From NCBI RefSeq assembly GCF_011682235.2, contig NZ_CP076718.1:2724622-2788621 (forward strand): 64,000 nucleotides of DNA. Direction: 5' to 3'. Every line of letters begins with the position of its first letter. Positions within the stretch are counted from its first letter, which is position 1. A model generated the notes under the pieces. It ran no database searches, was not told the DNA's origin, and worked only from the letters and a program-made list of their open reading frames with translations. Origin of the DNA: Rhodocaloribacter litoris. GTDB lineage: Bacteria; Bacteroidota; Rhodothermia; Rhodothermales; ISCAR-4553. The translations under genes were made by a program, and so were the position numbers. Below are positions 27,124-37,600 of this stretch, in pieces.

Positions 27124-28785
27124 ATGCTCACCAGCTATTTCACCCTGAAAGCCCTTGTGCGGGAATGGGCGCCGGACCTCGTCGGGTGCGTCGTCGGAGA
27201 TGCGTTTTCGCAGGTACGGGACGAGCTGACGCTGGCGCTGGCCCGGCCCGGTCGGGAATGGATGCTCCGGATCTCGGTGCAGGGGCCGCGACACTACCTG
27301 TTCCGCACCGAAGGTTACAGCAAGGCCCGCCGGAACGTCGCCACGCTCTTTGAGGAGGCTTTCGGCCGGCGGGTGACGGCGCTGCGCCTGGCCGAACGCG
27401 ACCGGATGCTCTACCTTGACCTCGAAGAGGGACTGCACGTTCAGGTGATGCTCTTCGGTCCCCACGCCAACGTCTTCCTCGTCGAGGCCGGGGGAAGCGT
27501 GCGTGAAGCGTTTCGAGCCGACGCCGAATGGTCGGGGCAGCCCGCGCCGGCACCGCGCCCGGCGCCCGTGGTAGACACGTTCGGCGCCTTCGAGGCCCGC
27601 TGGCGTGCGGACCGGAAGACGACCGTGCAGGCCGTGGCCGCCGCCTTTCCCCTGCTCGACCGCACGCTGGCCGCGGAGGTGGTCTTCCGGGCCGGCGTGA
27701 CGGCGCCCGCTCCCGCCGCCTGCACCGGCGCCGACCGCCGTGCTCTCTTTGCCGCCGGTGTGGACCTGCTTGCCGCCCTGGAGACGCCCGCCCCCCGGGT
27801 CTACCGGCGCGGTCGTTCGCCCGAGGCGTTTGCCCTCGTCCCCCTCCACCACCTCGACGCCCGTGACGACCTCACCGCCGAGCCGTTCGACACGGTCGAC
27901 GCGGCCGTGCGGGCCTTCGTTCGCCGGAGCCTGGCCGAGGCCCGCTTCCGGGCGGCGTACGAGCCGCTCGAGAAGGCCCTGGCGGCGGCCCGCGACCACT
28001 ACCGGACGAGTGCCGAAAAGATGCTCGAAGAGCTTGGCCGCGAGAGCCGCGCCGACCGGTACGAGCGCTGGGGCCATCTGCTCATGGCCCATCCCGGTGC
28101 CGTTCCTCCCGGTGCCGGGCGCGTCACCCTTCCCGATCTCTTTGCCGGCGGTACGCCCGTGACGATCCCCCTCGATCCGGCCCGCAATGCCGTCGAGAAT
28201 GCACAGCGGTACTACGAAAAAGCCCGGCGGACGCGGCAGGCTCGCCTGCATGCCGAGGAGCGCATGGCCGAGGCCGAGCGCCGCGCTGCCGAGGCCGGGG
28301 CCCTGCTCGGGCGTCTCCGCCGCCTCCAGACGTATGCCGACGTCGAGCGCTTCAAGAAGGAAGAGGCCGCCCGGCTGGCGCGTTTTCTCTCGCCCGGACA
28401 GCAAGAGGCGGATTCCTTTCCCTTCCGCCGTTTCCCGCTCGGGGGCGGCTACGAGGTGTGGGTCGGCAAGAACGCCCGGCAGAACGACGAACTCACGTTC
28501 CGCCACGCCCGGAAGAACGATCTGTGGCTGCACGCGCGGGGGGTCCCCGGCTCGCACGCCATCCTTCGCCTGCCCGGCCGCCAGGCCCGCCCCGGCCGCG
28601 ACCTGCTCGAACGTGCCGCCGGCATTGCCGCCTACTTCAGCAAGGCCCGGAGCAGCGGGCTCGTCCCCGTCATCGTCACCGAGCGCAAGTACGTGCGCAA
28701 GCCGAAAGGTGCCCCGCCCGGCGCCGTCGTCGTCGAACGCGAAGAGGTACTGCTCGTCGAGCCGAAACTGCCGGGCACGCCATGA
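27124..28785 (+). CDS. rqcH: RqcH / NFACT-family ribosome-associated quality control protein
   Basis: 553 residues. The NFACT-N domain comes first, then a central helical coiled region (about 330-430), and the C-terminal NFACT-R (DUF814) domain with RKNDLWLHARGVPGSHAIL. RqcH/Rqc2 proteins bind obstructed 50S subunits and add C-terminal alanine tails to stalled nascent chains. The Asp-Arg pair required for tailing in Bacillus RqcH appears to be Asp93-Arg94 (AERDRM), judged by eye. The ATG at 27124 gives the conserved start MLTSYFTLKAL. The gene is cytoplasmic and stands alone in function among its neighbours. Confidence 0.93.
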   Translation: MLTSYFTLKALVREWAPDLVGCVVGDAFSQVRDELTLALARPGREWMLRISVQGPRHYLFRTEGYSKARRNVATLFEEAFGRRVTALRLAERDRMLYLDLEEGLHVQVMLFGPHANVFLVEAGGSVREAFRADAEWSGQPAPAPRPAPVVDTFGAFEARWRADRKTTVQAVAAAFPLLDRTLAAEVVFRAGVTAPAPAACTGADRRALFAAGVDLLAALETPAPRVYRRGRSPEAFALVPLHHLDARDDLTAEPFDTVDAAVRAFVRRSLAEARFRAAYEPLEKALAAARDHYRTSAEKMLEELGRESRADRYERWGHLLMAHPGAVPPGAGRVTLPDLFAGGTPVTIPLDPARNAVENAQRYYEKARRTRQARLHAEERMAEAERRAAEAGALLGRLRRLQTYADVERFKKEEAARLARFLSPGQQEADSFPFRRFPLGGGYEVWVGKNARQNDELTFRHARKNDLWLHARGVPGSHAILRLPGRQARPGRDLLERAAGIAAYFSKARSSGLVPVIVTERKYVRKPKGAPPGAVVVEREEVLLVEPKLPGTP

Positions 28786-28858
28786 ACGGGGCGCACCGCT
28801 TCGTCCGCCGACGTGTGGTGGGCGACGCCACCGGTTTTTCGGGGGACGACGGCCCCAC

Positions 28859-31084
28859 TCAGGGCACGAGGACGAAAGGGCGGCTCACGGTAGCTGTGGG
28901 GGTGCGGACGTGAACCCAGTAAACGCCCGCCGGAAGGCCGCGAACCTGCCAGCGGAGAGTACGTGACCCGGCAGGGAGCAGGGCGTCGAGCAGGACGGCA
29001 CGGGTGCGACCGAGCACGTCGAAGACGAGCACGTGGACCGGCGTGGGCCGGGGCACATCGAGGGTGAGTGTGACGACCTCGTGCACGGGATTCGGGTAAA
29101 GCTGCACCGCTAGCGGTGGCGGCGGCGGTACGGGATCTACCGGGAGGGATGTGTCCGGACCGGGCCGGACCACGGAGAGGCCGGCCTGTGTGGTCGTCCA
29201 CACTCGGTTTCCTCCTGGTTCCACCCAGAGATCCGTCACGAACGGGTGGAGGAGACCTTGGGCCAGTCCCAGCCGGTAGCGTTGTTCTCCGTTCTCCAGG
29301 TTGAAGACGGCGATGCCTGCATCCGGATCATGGACGGCTCCGAAGGCGACCCATACTTCGTTGCCCCGTACGGCCAGCCGGCGACCCGGATGCGGGATGG
29401 AATGCTCGATGGAGCGCGAGGACGGGTCGAGGAAAAGCAGGCGGTTGCCGGCGAGTACGAGGCGCGAGCCGGCCCGTGCCAGGTCGTCGAGCCGGGTGAG
29501 GTCCGGCACGGTGTCGAGGGGAATGTGCAGATCCGGTGTGAGAGAGGCGGAAGCCACGTGGACGAGCCCGAGGTGCTCTTTCTGGGCACCGCTACCCACG
29601 CTATACCCCACCCAGACGCCGGAGGCATCGTCGGCGAGCGCTTCGACGAACGGTTCGACGTCGGTGCCGGCGATCTGGCGCAGAGAGATCGGCGTCGTCC
29701 GGAGGGCGGTATCGACGTGATGGAGCCGGCCATCGGCCACGCACCAGAGGTGAGCGTCCCGGATGTGGAGCCGGCGGACGTCGTAGCCCTCGAGCAGGTG
29801 CAGGTTCGGGGTGAGGGTGGCCCGGTCGAGGCGGTGGAGGCCCTGGCTGGTACCGACCCAGAGCGCTTCTCCCTGGAGTCCGAGGGCCCGCACATCATAG
29901 CCCTGCACGGCAAGGGTGTCGGTCCGTGCCACGAGGGACAGGGTGGTCGTATCGAGGGCCACGAGGTGCCCTGCGGCCCCGGCATAGACGCGGTTCCCGT
30001 TTCCTGTCACCCCCTGGGTAAAACGTGAAGGCAGCAGCGGGGAGGCAATGGGTTGCAGCGCCATCGTGTTCCGATCCACCTCGAACAGGTCCGCTCCCCG
30101 GCCGAGGTACAGGCGGTCTCCGACGAGAGCCAGCCAGGCGGGGAGGGTCGAGGGGGAAAAGGGAGAGGAGAGCGTGACGGTCGCCGTGCCGGTCTCGATC
30201 CGGGCCAGGTGTTCGTCGGTTCCTTCCGAGACGATGGCCCACAGTACAGAGCCATCCGGCTCGAGCGTAGAGACGACGCCTTCGATCTCGGGCAACCGGG
30301 TAAAGGTGCCCGTGGCGGGCGTGAAGCGGAACAGGCCACGCAAGCCGCCCACCCAGAGCGTGTCGTTCACCCGGGCGAGGGCGTAGAAGTTGCTGCTGTC
30401 TGAGGTGGCATCAATGCGGTAGAGCGTGAGGGTGCCGGTGGCCGTGTTCAGATGGTTCAGGCCGCCTCCGCGCAGGTCGGGGTTGGGGCCGCCGACCAGA
30501 TCTGCTTCCCCGGTGGCAATCCAGAGCCCGTTCGTGTCGGCGACGAGGTCGAGCACGTCGTCTTCGCCCAGCCCGTCGGCTACGTGCCAGGCACGAAGTA
30601 CGGAGCCGGAGGCCGGATCGAGTTCGAAGAGTCCCTCATCGGTGCCGGCATAGAGCACCTGTGGCCGGGGCAGGACGCTGTGCACGGTGCGTTCGTTCAA
30701 CGAAGGGGCCCAGGCCGCGGCGCGTCCGGTGGTGAGGTTGATGCGGTTGAGGCCGTGCCCGAAGGTGCCGACCCACAGCAGCGCGGCGTTCCCGGGATCG
30801 GGCCATACCCCGCGTACGGCGAAGGTCGTCAGGCCCTGGGCCGGCGTGAAGCTACTCCAGGAATCCGACGCCGGTGCGTACCGGAAGACGCCGCCGGTGC
30901 TGGCGATCCAGAGCGAAGCCGGGGAGCCGGTTCCAGGGGCAAGCCCGCGTACCTCCAGAGCCGGTATGTTGTAGACGGCCGGCGTCGCTGTCTGCGCCCG
31001 CCCGGGGGGCGGTACCATCAGGGTGACGAGCCAGAGCACGGGCCACCATGCCGGGGGTCGTAATGGGTTGTCCAGCACGATCAT
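28859..31084 (-). CDS. Secreted beta-propeller protein with T9SS sorting domain
   Basis: 741 residues. A signal peptide (LWLVTLMVPPPGRAQ region) is followed by many propeller blades of the two-component-regulator type, recognisable by recurring LWVGT, LWIAT and GLNRINL-like segments, such as WVGTFGHGLNRIN. The last about 80 residues form a type IX secretion C-terminal domain: LYPNPVHEVVTLTL, VFDVLGRTRAVLLD and LPAGVYWVHV. It should be exported through the outer membrane by T9SS and attached or released. There is no enzymatic motif. It is convergent with rqcH, 73 bases apart. Binding partners are unknown. Confidence 0.87.
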   Translation of the reverse strand: MIVLDNPLRPPAWWPVLWLVTLMVPPPGRAQTATPAVYNIPALEVRGLAPGTGSPASLWIASTGGVFRYAPASDSWSSFTPAQGLTTFAVRGVWPDPGNAALLWVGTFGHGLNRINLTTGRAAAWAPSLNERTVHSVLPRPQVLYAGTDEGLFELDPASGSVLRAWHVADGLGEDDVLDLVADTNGLWIATGEADLVGGPNPDLRGGGLNHLNTATGTLTLYRIDATSDSSNFYALARVNDTLWVGGLRGLFRFTPATGTFTRLPEIEGVVSTLEPDGSVLWAIVSEGTDEHLARIETGTATVTLSSPFSPSTLPAWLALVGDRLYLGRGADLFEVDRNTMALQPIASPLLPSRFTQGVTGNGNRVYAGAAGHLVALDTTTLSLVARTDTLAVQGYDVRALGLQGEALWVGTSQGLHRLDRATLTPNLHLLEGYDVRRLHIRDAHLWCVADGRLHHVDTALRTTPISLRQIAGTDVEPFVEALADDASGVWVGYSVGSGAQKEHLGLVHVASASLTPDLHIPLDTVPDLTRLDDLARAGSRLVLAGNRLLFLDPSSRSIEHSIPHPGRRLAVRGNEVWVAFGAVHDPDAGIAVFNLENGEQRYRLGLAQGLLHPFVTDLWVEPGGNRVWTTTQAGLSVVRPGPDTSLPVDPVPPPPPLAVQLYPNPVHEVVTLTLDVPRPTPVHVLVFDVLGRTRAVLLDALLPAGSRTLRWQVRGLPAGVYWVHVRTPTATVSRPFVLVP

Positions 31085-31664
31085 CGGAGCGAAACAGGTG
31101 ATCTCGATCGTTTAAGATCCGAAAAAAATTCGGCTTGCGGGAGGGTCGGGCGACATTTCGTCGCGCAACGGATTTAACGGGGTTATGGTATGTGGGATTG
31201 AAATTACATTTTTAAATATTGTGAGAATTGGACGGGAGTACGCTTTTTGTGAGACAAAATTGTTGGAGTAAGTAATTGATAATGAAGTCGTTGTGGGCGT
31301 GTTGCTTTAAGGGGGAGGATTCGGCAGGAGCTCGTCCCGGGGGGTTGACTTTCTTTTTGAAGATTTATTTCCTGAATGCAACCGCCGATACCATAAGGTT
31401 TTGGACGTCGGATATCGGGCTGCCCCTCCGTGTAGTGAGTTGGTTTCTGCAGGGTGGACCTGGTTTAGGGTAGTCTTTTCGCAGAGACGGAATTCATGTT
31501 TAGCCCGGGCAAAGAATGGGTCGTTTGCAAAGGAGTCTGGCCCATTTTGGTTGTTTCCGAGTCCCTTCCACTCGTGTCGGTCCTTCGAGTAACGGCGTTT
31601 TGCGCGGAGCAGGGTTTCCGTTGAGTCGTGCTCGTTTTTTCTGGTTAACCCCCTTCACCCAGAC
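31085..31664. other. AT-rich divergent intergenic region
   Basis: 580 bases between the divergent propeller and subtilase genes. The stretch from about 31120 to 31420 is much richer in A and T than the rest of the window, with runs such as TTTTTAAATATT. It should hold the promoters of both genes. A TTGACT at 31345-31350 has no good partner element. Short frames here (for example 31276-31473) look non-coding. Nothing else was recognised. Confidence 0.5.
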
Positions 31665-34600
31665 ATGGTTATTGCTATGGTTTGTCGGTACGATTTCCTG
31701 CAGAGGATCGGGCTGGTCTTATTTGCCGGACTGCTGTGGTCCGTAGCTTTTTCCGCCTCGGCCCAGCCCGTCGATGGTGTGGTCACCATCAAGCTCAATG
31801 AGACGGCGGCTCAGTCTATGGCGCTCGGCAAGAGCGGTGGTGTGGCCACGACCGGGCTTGCCTCGCTCGACCAGTTGAACGCCCGCTACCAGGCGGTGCA
31901 GATGGAACGCATCTTCCGGCTGGCCGGAAAACACGAGGCGAAACACCGCCAGTATGGGCTGCATCGCTGGTACCGGGTCAAGTTCTCGGCAGCGATGGAC
32001 CCGGAAGCGGTAGCCGCCGCGTATGCCCTCGATCCCAACGTCGAGAAGGCGTCTCCGGTGTACCAGAAGGAGATGCACGGCCGCTTCGTCCGGGGGGCGT
32101 TGCCGGGTGAGCCGGCCGCGCTCCTGGATACGTTCGTGCCGAACGATCCGCGGTATGCGGAGCAATGGCATTACAACAACACAGGCCAGGTGGAAGGCAG
32201 CACCCCGGATGCGGACATCAACCTGCCCGAGGCCCATGCCCTCACGACCGGTTCTTCCGACGTCATCGTGCAGGTGGTCGACTCCGGCATCGATCTGAGC
32301 CATCCGGATATCATCGACAACCTCTGGGTCAACCCGGGCGAGATTCCGGACAACGGCATCGACGACGACAACAATGGCTACGTAGACGACGTCTACGGCT
32401 ACAACTTCGCCGACGACACGAACGACCCGAGCATCGTCAACCCGGCCGATGTCACCAACTCGCACGGTATGCACACGAGCGGGACGATTGCGGCCCGGTC
32501 GAACAACGGAATCGGGGTGGCCGGTGTGGCCGGCGGCGACGGCTCGGCCGGAAGCGGGGTGCGGATCATGACCGCGGTGACGTTCGGGGCCAACGTGGAC
32601 GGATTCGCTGAGGCCATCGTCTACGGCGCCGATAACGGCGCCGTCATTTCGTCGAACAGCTGGGGCTACACGTTGCCCGGTGTGTTCGAACCGGCCGTGC
32701 TGGATGCGATCGACTATTTCGTCGCCGAGGCCGGTCAGTTCCCCGGTGCCCCGATCGTCGGGGGGCTCTTCATCAACTCGGCCGGCAACTCGAACAGTGA
32801 CCTGGATTACTACCCCGGCTTCTATCCGGCTTCCGTGGCCGTGGCCGCCACCGATTTCGGCGACCGCCGTGCGTCCTACTCCAACTACGGGGACTGGGTA
32901 GACATTGCGGCGCCAGGTGGCGACATCCCGCCCGTGGGGTCCATCGAAGAGTACGTCACGCACCCGGCCGGGGTGTTGAGCCTGCTCCATTCCTCGCAGT
33001 TCGGTGGCTACGGCTTCTTCGACGGCACCTCGATGGCGGCGCCTCACGTCTCGGGGGTGGCGGCGCTGGTTGCCTCGTACATGCCGGGCATGACGGCGGC
33101 CGAAGTGCGCGCGCTGCTCGAACTGTCCGGGCGCGACGTGAGCGCGCTCAACCCGGGCTTCCATATCGGCAAACGCGTCGATGCGTTCAATGCCTTGCAG
33201 GGACCGGATGAGATCCCGCCGGCTCCGGTGACCGACCTGGCCATCGTCGCGGAGATGGCCTCGACGATCGGCACGTCGGTCACGCTGACCTGGACCGCCG
33301 TCGGCGACGACGGGACGGACGGTACGGCGGCCCGGTACGACCTGCGCTACAGCACGGCCGGGCCCATCGATGCCTCCAACTTTGACGACGCGACGCCCGT
33401 GACAGGCCTTCCGGCACCGCAGCCCGCCGGCTCCACCGAAACCTTCACAGCGACCGGCCTGCCTTTCAACACGGAGATGTGGTTCGCCCTCGTCGTCGAG
33501 GACGAGTTCGGGAACCGCTCGGATGTCTCGAATTCGCCTTCCACCGTGACGGACGCCGGGCCGCAATACAGCTTCACCCCGGAGGAAGTCGAGGTGGAAC
33601 TGCTCGTCGGGGAGAGCACGACGGAGACGGTGACGCTGGCCAACAACGGAGATACCGACCTGACGTTTTCCTTCCTCGGCTTTGCTTCGCTCAGCCTGAC
33701 GCAGGCCCCGGGAGCTACGCTCAACGACACGAGCGCGCCCGTTGCCGACGCCACCCATGCCAAAGGGAACGATGCGTTCGGCGGCGTGGGGCATCCGGTG
33801 CTGATGGGCGCCGGCGGGCCGGACGGCTTCGGCTACAACTGGATCGACAGCAACGAGCCGGGCGGTCCGGTCTATGACTGGCTCGACATCTCCGGCGTCG
33901 GGGATCCCCTCAGCCTGACCGACGAATCCACCGCATCCGTGTCGTTGCCCTTCGCCTTTTCCTTCTACGGCACCGAATACACGAGCGTCAACGTGGTCTC
34001 GAACGGCTATCTGACGTTCAACGCAGGCGGGAGCGACTTCTCCAACGACCCCATCCCCAGCACGGCGACGCCCAACAACCTGATCGCGCCTTTCTGGGAT
34101 GACCTGAACCCCGGAGCCGGTGGGACGGTCCACACCTACTACGACGCGGCGAACGAGCGCTTCATCGTGCAGTTCACCGATGTGCCGCACTATATCTCCT
34201 CCAACGGGACGTATACCTTCCAGGCCATCCTGTACCGTAACGGTACCTTGCTCTTCCAGTATGAGGAACTGGGTAACGTGACCAGTGCAACGGTGGGTGT
34301 TGAAAATGCCACCGGTGAGGATGGCCTGCAGGTGGTCTTCAACGCACCGTATCTGACCGAGGAGCTGGCCGTGGCGATCCAGTATGCCCCGCCTTACCTG
34401 TCCCTGAGCCCGTCTGCCGGGACGGTGCCGGCCGGTGGCAGTGTGGCGCTCAACGTCGGCTTCGACGCCGGCGACCTGGAGACGGGCATTTACACCTTCC
34501 CGCTGGAAGCGCTCATCACACAGAGCGGTTCCACCGCCCTGGCGACTCTCCCCACCACGCTGAACGTCACGGGCGAGCCTTTCCCGTTCGTGGTTTCGCC

Positions 34601-37600
34601 GGAGACCATCGAGGCGTCGCTGGCGACGGACGAACAGACCACGCGCACCTTGCGTATCGAAAACCCGACAGAGGAGGCGCAGAGCTTCCACCTGGAGGTT
34701 CGCGGCGCGGCAGGGACGGCGCCGGCGTTCGTGCCGCTGCTCCAGAACCGGGAGGACTGGATGGCCCGGCAGGCCCGTGCCGCCGCCGGTGAGTACCCGC
34801 GCGGATCGGCGGCTCCCTCGGCCGGATTGCCCCCAGCCTCCGCAACCACGGGCACGGCGCCGGTGAACCTGACTTCGGCGCTCGGCGTCATGGCCTACAG
34901 TACGTCGGTCTTCGGAGATCAGTCCGGCAGCTTCGTCTCCTTCGATCTCGGCGTGCCCGACGTGCTGACCGAACTGGGCGCTTCGCCCCTGGCCTTCGCC
35001 GGCGACTTCGCCTTCGGCCAGCAGGATCGCTTCCTGGTCATCACGACCGACAACCTCTTCCATTCCGTCTCAACGACCGACGGTTCCATCACCACGCTGG
35101 GGGTGGCCCAGCCCGCCACCACCTCGGAAACCTGGACGGAGCTGGCCAGCGATCCGACCACGGGCACCCTCTACGGAAGCACCTACAGCTCGGCCACGGC
35201 CACGTCCTACCTCTACACCCTCAACCCGACCACCGGCGAGGCCACCCTGGTGGCCCCGATCAGCGGGGCACAGCTGATCATTGCCATCGCCATCAGCGCG
35301 AACGGGCAGATGTGGGGGCATGAGATCGTCAATGACGTCCTGGTCAAAATCAATAAGAACACTGGTGTTGCCACGACCGTGGGGCCGACCGGCTTCGATG
35401 CCAACTATGCCCAGGGCATGGACTTCGACCTGACGACGGGACGCCTGTACCTGGCAGCCTACAACAACGCACTCAGTCGGGGTGAACTGCGCATCGCCGA
35501 CACGAGTACCGGGCTGACGACGCTCGTCGGTACCCTTGGCAGCGGGGATGAACTCGGCTACCTGGCCCTTGGTAGTGTGGGCTTCGTCCGTCCCAACCTG
35601 ATTGCGGGTACCCTGCCAGCCGGGCAGCATGTGGACATCCAGCTGCTGTTGGATGCTACCGGCCTGTTCGAAGGTACCTACGACGCTTCCGTGGCCGTCG
35701 TGGCCAGCGTCGCCGGGGATCCGGAGCAGGTCGTGCCGGTCTCCCTGACGGTCGATGCCGATCCGGACGTGGCCGTCAACCCGGAGGCCCTCGATTTCGG
35801 CGAGCTCTTCGTCAACGCCAGTGCCACGCAGAACTTCCTGCTCATCAACGAAGGCCGGGCCGCGTTGACGGTGAATCTCTCCGTCGATCATCCAGCCTAC
35901 ACGCTGGGCAGCGAGACGGACCTGGTACTGTTTGCGGGGGAGTCGCGCGTGATCCCGGTGACGTTTACCCCCACCGAGGTGGGAGAGGCCGGAGCCACGA
36001 TCACCATCACGAGCGACGACCCCGACGAGCCAACCGTCGAGGTGGCGCTCACCGGGACCGGCATCCCGGCCCCGGTGCTGGAGCTGACCCCCTCAGCATT
36101 CAACACGCAGGCCTATCCCGGGCTGACCTATACACAGACGCTCACCATCACCAACGCCGGCGGCAACCCGCTCACCTTCGTCGGGGCCGAGACGAACGTC
36201 GTCACTCCCGGTGCTACCTTCGGCGGCAGCCCCTTCTTCAGCGAGAACTTCGATGCCGGTATCCCCGGTACCTGGACGGTCGTCGACAACGAGGGGACCG
36301 GCATCACATGGGCTACCAGCGCCGACTGGGGTGAGGGCAACTACACCGGCGGGCAAAACCTGGCCGCCATGGTGTGCAGCGACTGTGCCGGACCGGGCGA
36401 GTACGATACGGAACTGCGCACGCCGGAACTGACCGCTCCCACCAACAACGTGGTGCTCACCTACCGGGCCAACTACCAGAACTTCGCCAACCTCGACTTC
36501 CTCGACGTGGATATCAGCACGGATGGAGGGACGAGCTGGACCACCGTGTTGAGCTGGAACGAGGATCATGGGGGATTCTTCGGCACGCCCGGTGAGAATG
36601 TCACGATCGACCTGAGCCCCTATGTGAGTGCGGGAGAAACGTTCATCGTGCGCTGGCACGCCTACAACCCCAATTCGGGAGACTGGGACTGGTACAGCCA
36701 GATCGACGACGTGGCCTTCCTGTCCCTGTACGAGTGGTTTACCTTCGACCCGCAGCAAGGCGAGGTGCAGCCGGGCGAAAGCCTGGACCTGACGCTCTCC
36801 TTCAATGCGACCGGCCTGGTGCCGGGCGTCTATCGCCTCGACCTGCTCTTCAGCACCAACGACCCGGTGCAGCCCACGGCGGTCGTGCCCGTTACCTACA
36901 CGGTCGTCGAGGGACTTAGTGTAGCCACTCCGGATGCCGAGGTGCATCCCAATGAGGTGTTTGAACTGCCCCTTTCGGTTAACAGCGTCGACTTCCTGGG
37001 AGTCGAGTCGTACGAGTTCCAGATATCGTTTGACCCGGCGCTGCTGGAGGTGCAGGACGTGCTCACCGAAGGCACGCTGAGTGAAGGGGCCAGCCTGGCC
37101 GTCAACACCACGGTGCCGGGGCAGCTCATCGTGGCCGCTTTTGCGCCGGTGGGCACCGAAGGCACCACGGATCCGGTGCTGTTCAGCTTCCAGGGCGAAG
37201 GTACGCTCGTGCGCCTGCAGTTCCGGGCCAAAGAGGCGCTGGGCGATGCCGGCCTCACGCTCGATCACATCCTCTTCAATGAGGGCGCTCCGGCTGGCAG
37301 CGGGACGCTCGGCACGGTGACCGTCGTGCCGCTCTACGGAGATGCCTCGCTGAACCTGGAGATTTCGAGCTTCGATGCGGCCCTGACGCTGCAGCACGTC
37401 GCCGGCCTGGTGTCGCTGAACGAGGCCGCACAGGTGGCTGCCGATGTGACCGGCAACGGGGATGTCAGCGCTTTCGATGCTTCCTGGATCGCCCGCTATG
37501 TCGTCGGGGTGGTGGACGAGTTCCCCGTGACGGCATCCGGCAAAGGCGCTGCCGCGGTGGCGGCCAACCTGGCCTGGGGCGACCTGACGCAGGATCCCCG

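Noticed and set aside
31276-31473. 65-residue frame in the AT-rich gap
   Set aside because: Composition is mixed, no domain or signal is clear, and there is no ribosome binding site; it probably arises by chance.
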